A stretch of DNA of 64,000 nt from Salvator merianae. Lineage: Eukaryota; Chordata; Lepidosauria; Squamata; Teiidae. The stretch is taken from the NCBI GenBank assembly GCA_003586115.2, contig QVOM02000090.1, positions 13,514,427 through 13,578,426 of the forward strand, read 5' to 3'. Positions 60,586-64,000 of this stretch are shown here, one piece after another. A program made the position numbers and the translations under genes. A model generated the notes under the pieces. That model did not search any database. It was given only the letters and a program-made list of their open reading frames with translations, and was not told where the DNA came from. Position 1 is the stretch's first letter. The number at the start of each line of letters is the position of its first letter.

Positions 60586-63567
60586 GGGAGGAAACATTTT
60601 CACTATCTGGGTGAACACAATGACATTATACAGCCTCTCCAAATGACCAACACTTGTGGATGAACAGTGGGAAGTGGCATCAGAAGCACAGCTAGGCCAG
60701 GCCCTTTCCAAACCCAAAACAGCCTCGATACAAAATCTGAGACAATCAAACCCACCAGGCCAGTCAGTGGGTTTACAGTGACAACTAGTGCAAGGGGGAG
60801 GTGGGTGTTTTGACTGGACAAGCAGGCAGATTATCAGCTACAGGGAAGGAAGGAGATAAACACAAAAAAGCTCAAGGGAATTTGTAAGTAATTGCTTTCC
60901 AAAATGTCAAGTTATTTTAAAAAACCTTGAAGCATCTTGCAGTCAGCACAAAGCCAGCGTAAAACAAGATAGACAGGGCACCCCTCAGCTTTACAGCAAC
61001 TAATGACACAAGGTTAATCCTATGTGCACTATTATTATAGAAGGAGTAAAGCTACTTCACAGGCACTCTTAAATTTATGCAGGTGAGAAGCAGGCTGCGA
61101 GATCCTGGGGTTCCAAAGCCATTTTAGGACTTCAGCATCTAAAGAAATACAACTGCAAGTAAAGTTCATACAATACCTTTAAGGCACCAAGTAGCAAATG
61201 CTGGGCTAGGACGGAGAGAGAAACTAACCACACTATTACCACATTCAAACAAAAACTGCAAAAAACTCTCAAAACTGAAATACTCGACAAACCTACAAAA
61301 ATACGACACTATCAACTGAACCAAAATTTTTTATCGTCAAAGACTGGCATATCAAAGTTTTGATTTATGCTTTGCGGTGAATAAACCACATTTTCCCATT
61401 CTCTCCTCAAACTACCACTTTCATTTTATTATATCTTCAGGGGGGTTTATCAGCACTATAGAAAATCAGCATAACTAAGAAAATTAGGTTAAGCAAAATG
61501 ACAGAGGAATCACTTATTAAGACAACTATTTGGTGATTAGCATTACAACCTCCATTCATTTGGCCTTGAACTCACATTAATATGTAATATGCAATGAACA
61601 AGCATGCTGTTTCACCATTCCAGTCTAAGTATTATAAAACTGGTAGGATAACATTGTCACACTAGTTAATATTTCTTAAAGAAATTACAAACACAAAAAG
61701 ACCCTCCTTTTTATCATCTTACACAAAAGTGTTTCCCATTGAAAAGTATGTGCAAGCAAAAAGGGATAAAGTCTTAGCCTAAAACATACAGCTACTGTTT
61801 GATGTTTTAATCTTCCAATGGCAGCCCTATGATGCCATCGGGCGTGGTCTACCTATAACTCCCATTAGTTCCTCAGATGAGAAAAAACAGGAGTTGGAAT
61901 CCAATCACATCTCAAGGTTCACAGCACCCCACTCTTGTTTCAATCTCAAAATGGGAGCCCGTCCAATAGACTGCTATTTACAGATAGATATTTAAATTTT
62001 GTTCTGAACAACCAAGAGACAGGAAACCATACCATGAAATTAATGCAGAGATTTTTGTGTGTGTACTTCCTGAGTAAAGCTGTCAAGAGTTCTGATTAGT
62101 TTAGGGCCAAAGCCTACCCTTAACTCTTTGAAGAACTTCAGATACAACCGGTCTACTTCTAGCCTTTTTCTTCCAAGAGCATGACACTCAAAAATGTTTC
62201 ACCGCCAGTTACCAACATCATAAAGATGCTGCTTTGAAAACATCCAGGGCTAAACCATAAGGACATGGCAGGAACAGTAATTAGGGATAGATGGGAAAAC
62301 CATTTCAGGATTGCTGAAGTACAGTTCTGGAACAGATGCTATACAAGCTAGCGCAAATGGGTAAATTAGCTTAGAATTCATGCTACCTCTACACAGCAAT
62401 ATATTTGGACTCTCCTTTTCAGGATGCTATAGAGTTGTACTGGTTAAATGATCAATGCAGCAAATGCTACAGTATTTAAATTAACAAAGAGAGGAAGGTT
62501 CTCGCTGGCTAAAGCTCAAAATGCCTACAAAGACAAGGGACTTCACTCATTTTTCATGGGATTCCCTCTCATTCTAAATAGCAAGGTGGCAATTGATCTT
62601 GAAAAGAAAACTGTTTGCTGAACATGTCAGACAATTCATCACATTAAGCTCCATTACAATCAGCAGTATCCAGCTGCTTCAATCTTTGTGGCAGCAAGAA
62701 GATATCACAATGCCATCCACAAATACACAACTGGCTCCAAGAGTAGCAGGAAATACTTCACGGCATCCCCCGTCATAAAACTAAACTGCGCTGATAATTC
62801 TTTCATCCATGCCAAAGACGACTTGAACAAATAGCAAATAGCAGTGATTTTGTTAAAAGTCCAGACAGACTGCCTTGTGAATTGACCAATGCTTTTAAAA
62901 GACAGCCTTCCAGGTTAACTTCCCCCTGCTGAAACTCTTCTGTTCCTCTTGAAATATTAGCTGCAAACCCCTTCTCAATTGATTTATCAATTTTCCACAT
63001 TATGTTGTTTCATTGTCACCTGTCTAGAAGTACTGTCTTCTGAAATGTGAGACAGTTATTTCCAATCAAGAGCAAAACTCCAAGAATAACAAAACACGCA
63101 ACTGAGTACCATATAATCTTAGAAGTTTCTTTTTGTCGCTGAAATGGTTCTGCTTACACATACCGTAATCACTTAATACAGGCTTGAAAACATGTGCTTC
63201 TGACAGGTGTCTTTTCTACCACTCAAATACAGATCTCGCACAAAACAATTCTAAGGGCGCACCTGAGTTTCCCTCTCTTTTCTTATTTCACTTAGGTGAC
63301 CAAAAGCCCTTGCAGGTTTTATGAACTGTTGAGTATTACTTACAAGAAATGCCACAGAAATGCAGGCACCTTCATTGAGACTAACTCAATCTGTAGTTGA
63401 TTCAAAGAAATCTTTGTTTTATGGTGCTATGCCAGTAGAACACTACCGTTGCTTCTAAATGCAGCACACAGACCTTTTTCTCATTCTTAATTTTTCCTAA
63501 AACTATCCAATCTTCAGCTGCTGGTGGGTGGGGAATTCTAAAGCCTCTAAATTGGGATCCTTGGCTG

Positions 63568-63645
63568 CAGCCCTCTGTATCTTCTGCACTACAACTCCCA
63601 CCATGCTAGGAGCTGGACACTTGGCGCTGTAGTTCATGAACTTCT
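63568..63645. repeat. Fold-back type fragment ('actacaactcccacc')
   Basis: Contains gcactacaactcccaccatg and, in inverted sense, gcgctgtagttcatgaactt. Related to 4895 and 51600. Confidence 0.5.
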
Positions 63646-64000
63646 GAAGAACTTATTCCTATATTTAACCAAAGACAAGCTACATTATACCACACTATAA
63701 CTTCAGTCTGAAAGCCTGTGTTTCAAAAGAGCAAAGGTCCTCTCAGCACGTGCTTCCTGCTAAATGGGATCGTTGCCCCGGGGCCAGCAATCATAGCCAG
63801 TGTTTGGCAAAGCACCGGGTATGGGGAAAAGCCAGGGCTTCCAAGTCTTCAAAGACAGGGGTTCAGGGCTCTCTCATAGTTATCTGCCACCCTATCTGGA
63901 AATGCCCGTAATTCTGATTTAATAGCACGTTTTAAAAAAGTATCCTGCATTTTCTTTGCTTCATCTAATCAAAACATTGCATGGAGAAATGCAGCACTTG

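Larger units (their letters stand above)
56954..64000 (-). other. SFSWAP: SFSWAP upstream intron (partial)
   Basis: At least 7 kb that ends at the w1 acceptor. Holds a SINE fragment at 59615-59752, a 'gatccagcagggct' copy at 60370-60585 and a fold-back fragment at 63568-63645. I searched the minus strand for the first SURP module and for the exon expected to precede w1 and did not find them, so they lie beyond the window. Confidence 0.75.

Noticed and set aside
56954..64000. Search for the first SURP module and other upstream SFSWAP exons
   Set aside because: No minus-strand segment matched the expected family motifs, so none is annotated; a very short exon could still be missed.

Overview
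The window looks like nuclear DNA of a vertebrate, most likely a squamate reptile (lizard or snake lineage). One split gene has long introns and canonical GT-AG junctions. Around it lie tRNA-headed SINEs, a BovB-like retroelement tail (near 10.68-10.73 kb) and 'gatccagcagggct' type repeats that I associate with squamates. Species is not determined, and a turtle or other reptile is not strictly excluded.

The only gene I can support is the 3' part of SFSWAP (suppressor-of-white-apricot homologue, an SR-related splicing regulator), on the minus strand from 56953 down to about 14240. Eleven exons, called w1-w11 here, were rebuilt by splice-site and phase bookkeeping. They join without a frame break into 587 codons plus a stop: a proline-rich linker, the second SURP module (w2-w3), an acidic low-complexity linker (w4-w5), a lysine/glutamate-rich coiled-coil-like segment (w6), the arginine/serine-rich domain (w7-w9) and a conserved short C-terminus (w10-w11). 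The upstream exons (N-terminal domain, first SURP) are not in the window; 56954-64000 reads as part of one intron.

Layout from low to high coordinate: 1-14239 is the flank downstream of the gene, with repeats and no recognised gene, including an AT-rich repeat-poor block at 12.9-14.0 kb. 14240-14619 is the last exon with its 3'UTR and an AATAAA signal. 14620-56953 is the alternation of exons and introns. 56954-64000 is upstream intron.

The observations most worth checking are: a NAGNAG tandem acceptor at w4; a weak 5' splice site at w8 that abuts a retroelement tail; loss of the usual exon-final AG at w9; two perfect POU octamers 107 bp apart in a repeat-poor part of the 11-kb intron; and several repeat-poor AT-rich blocks that may be conserved non-coding elements. 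I did not find a previously undescribed system.
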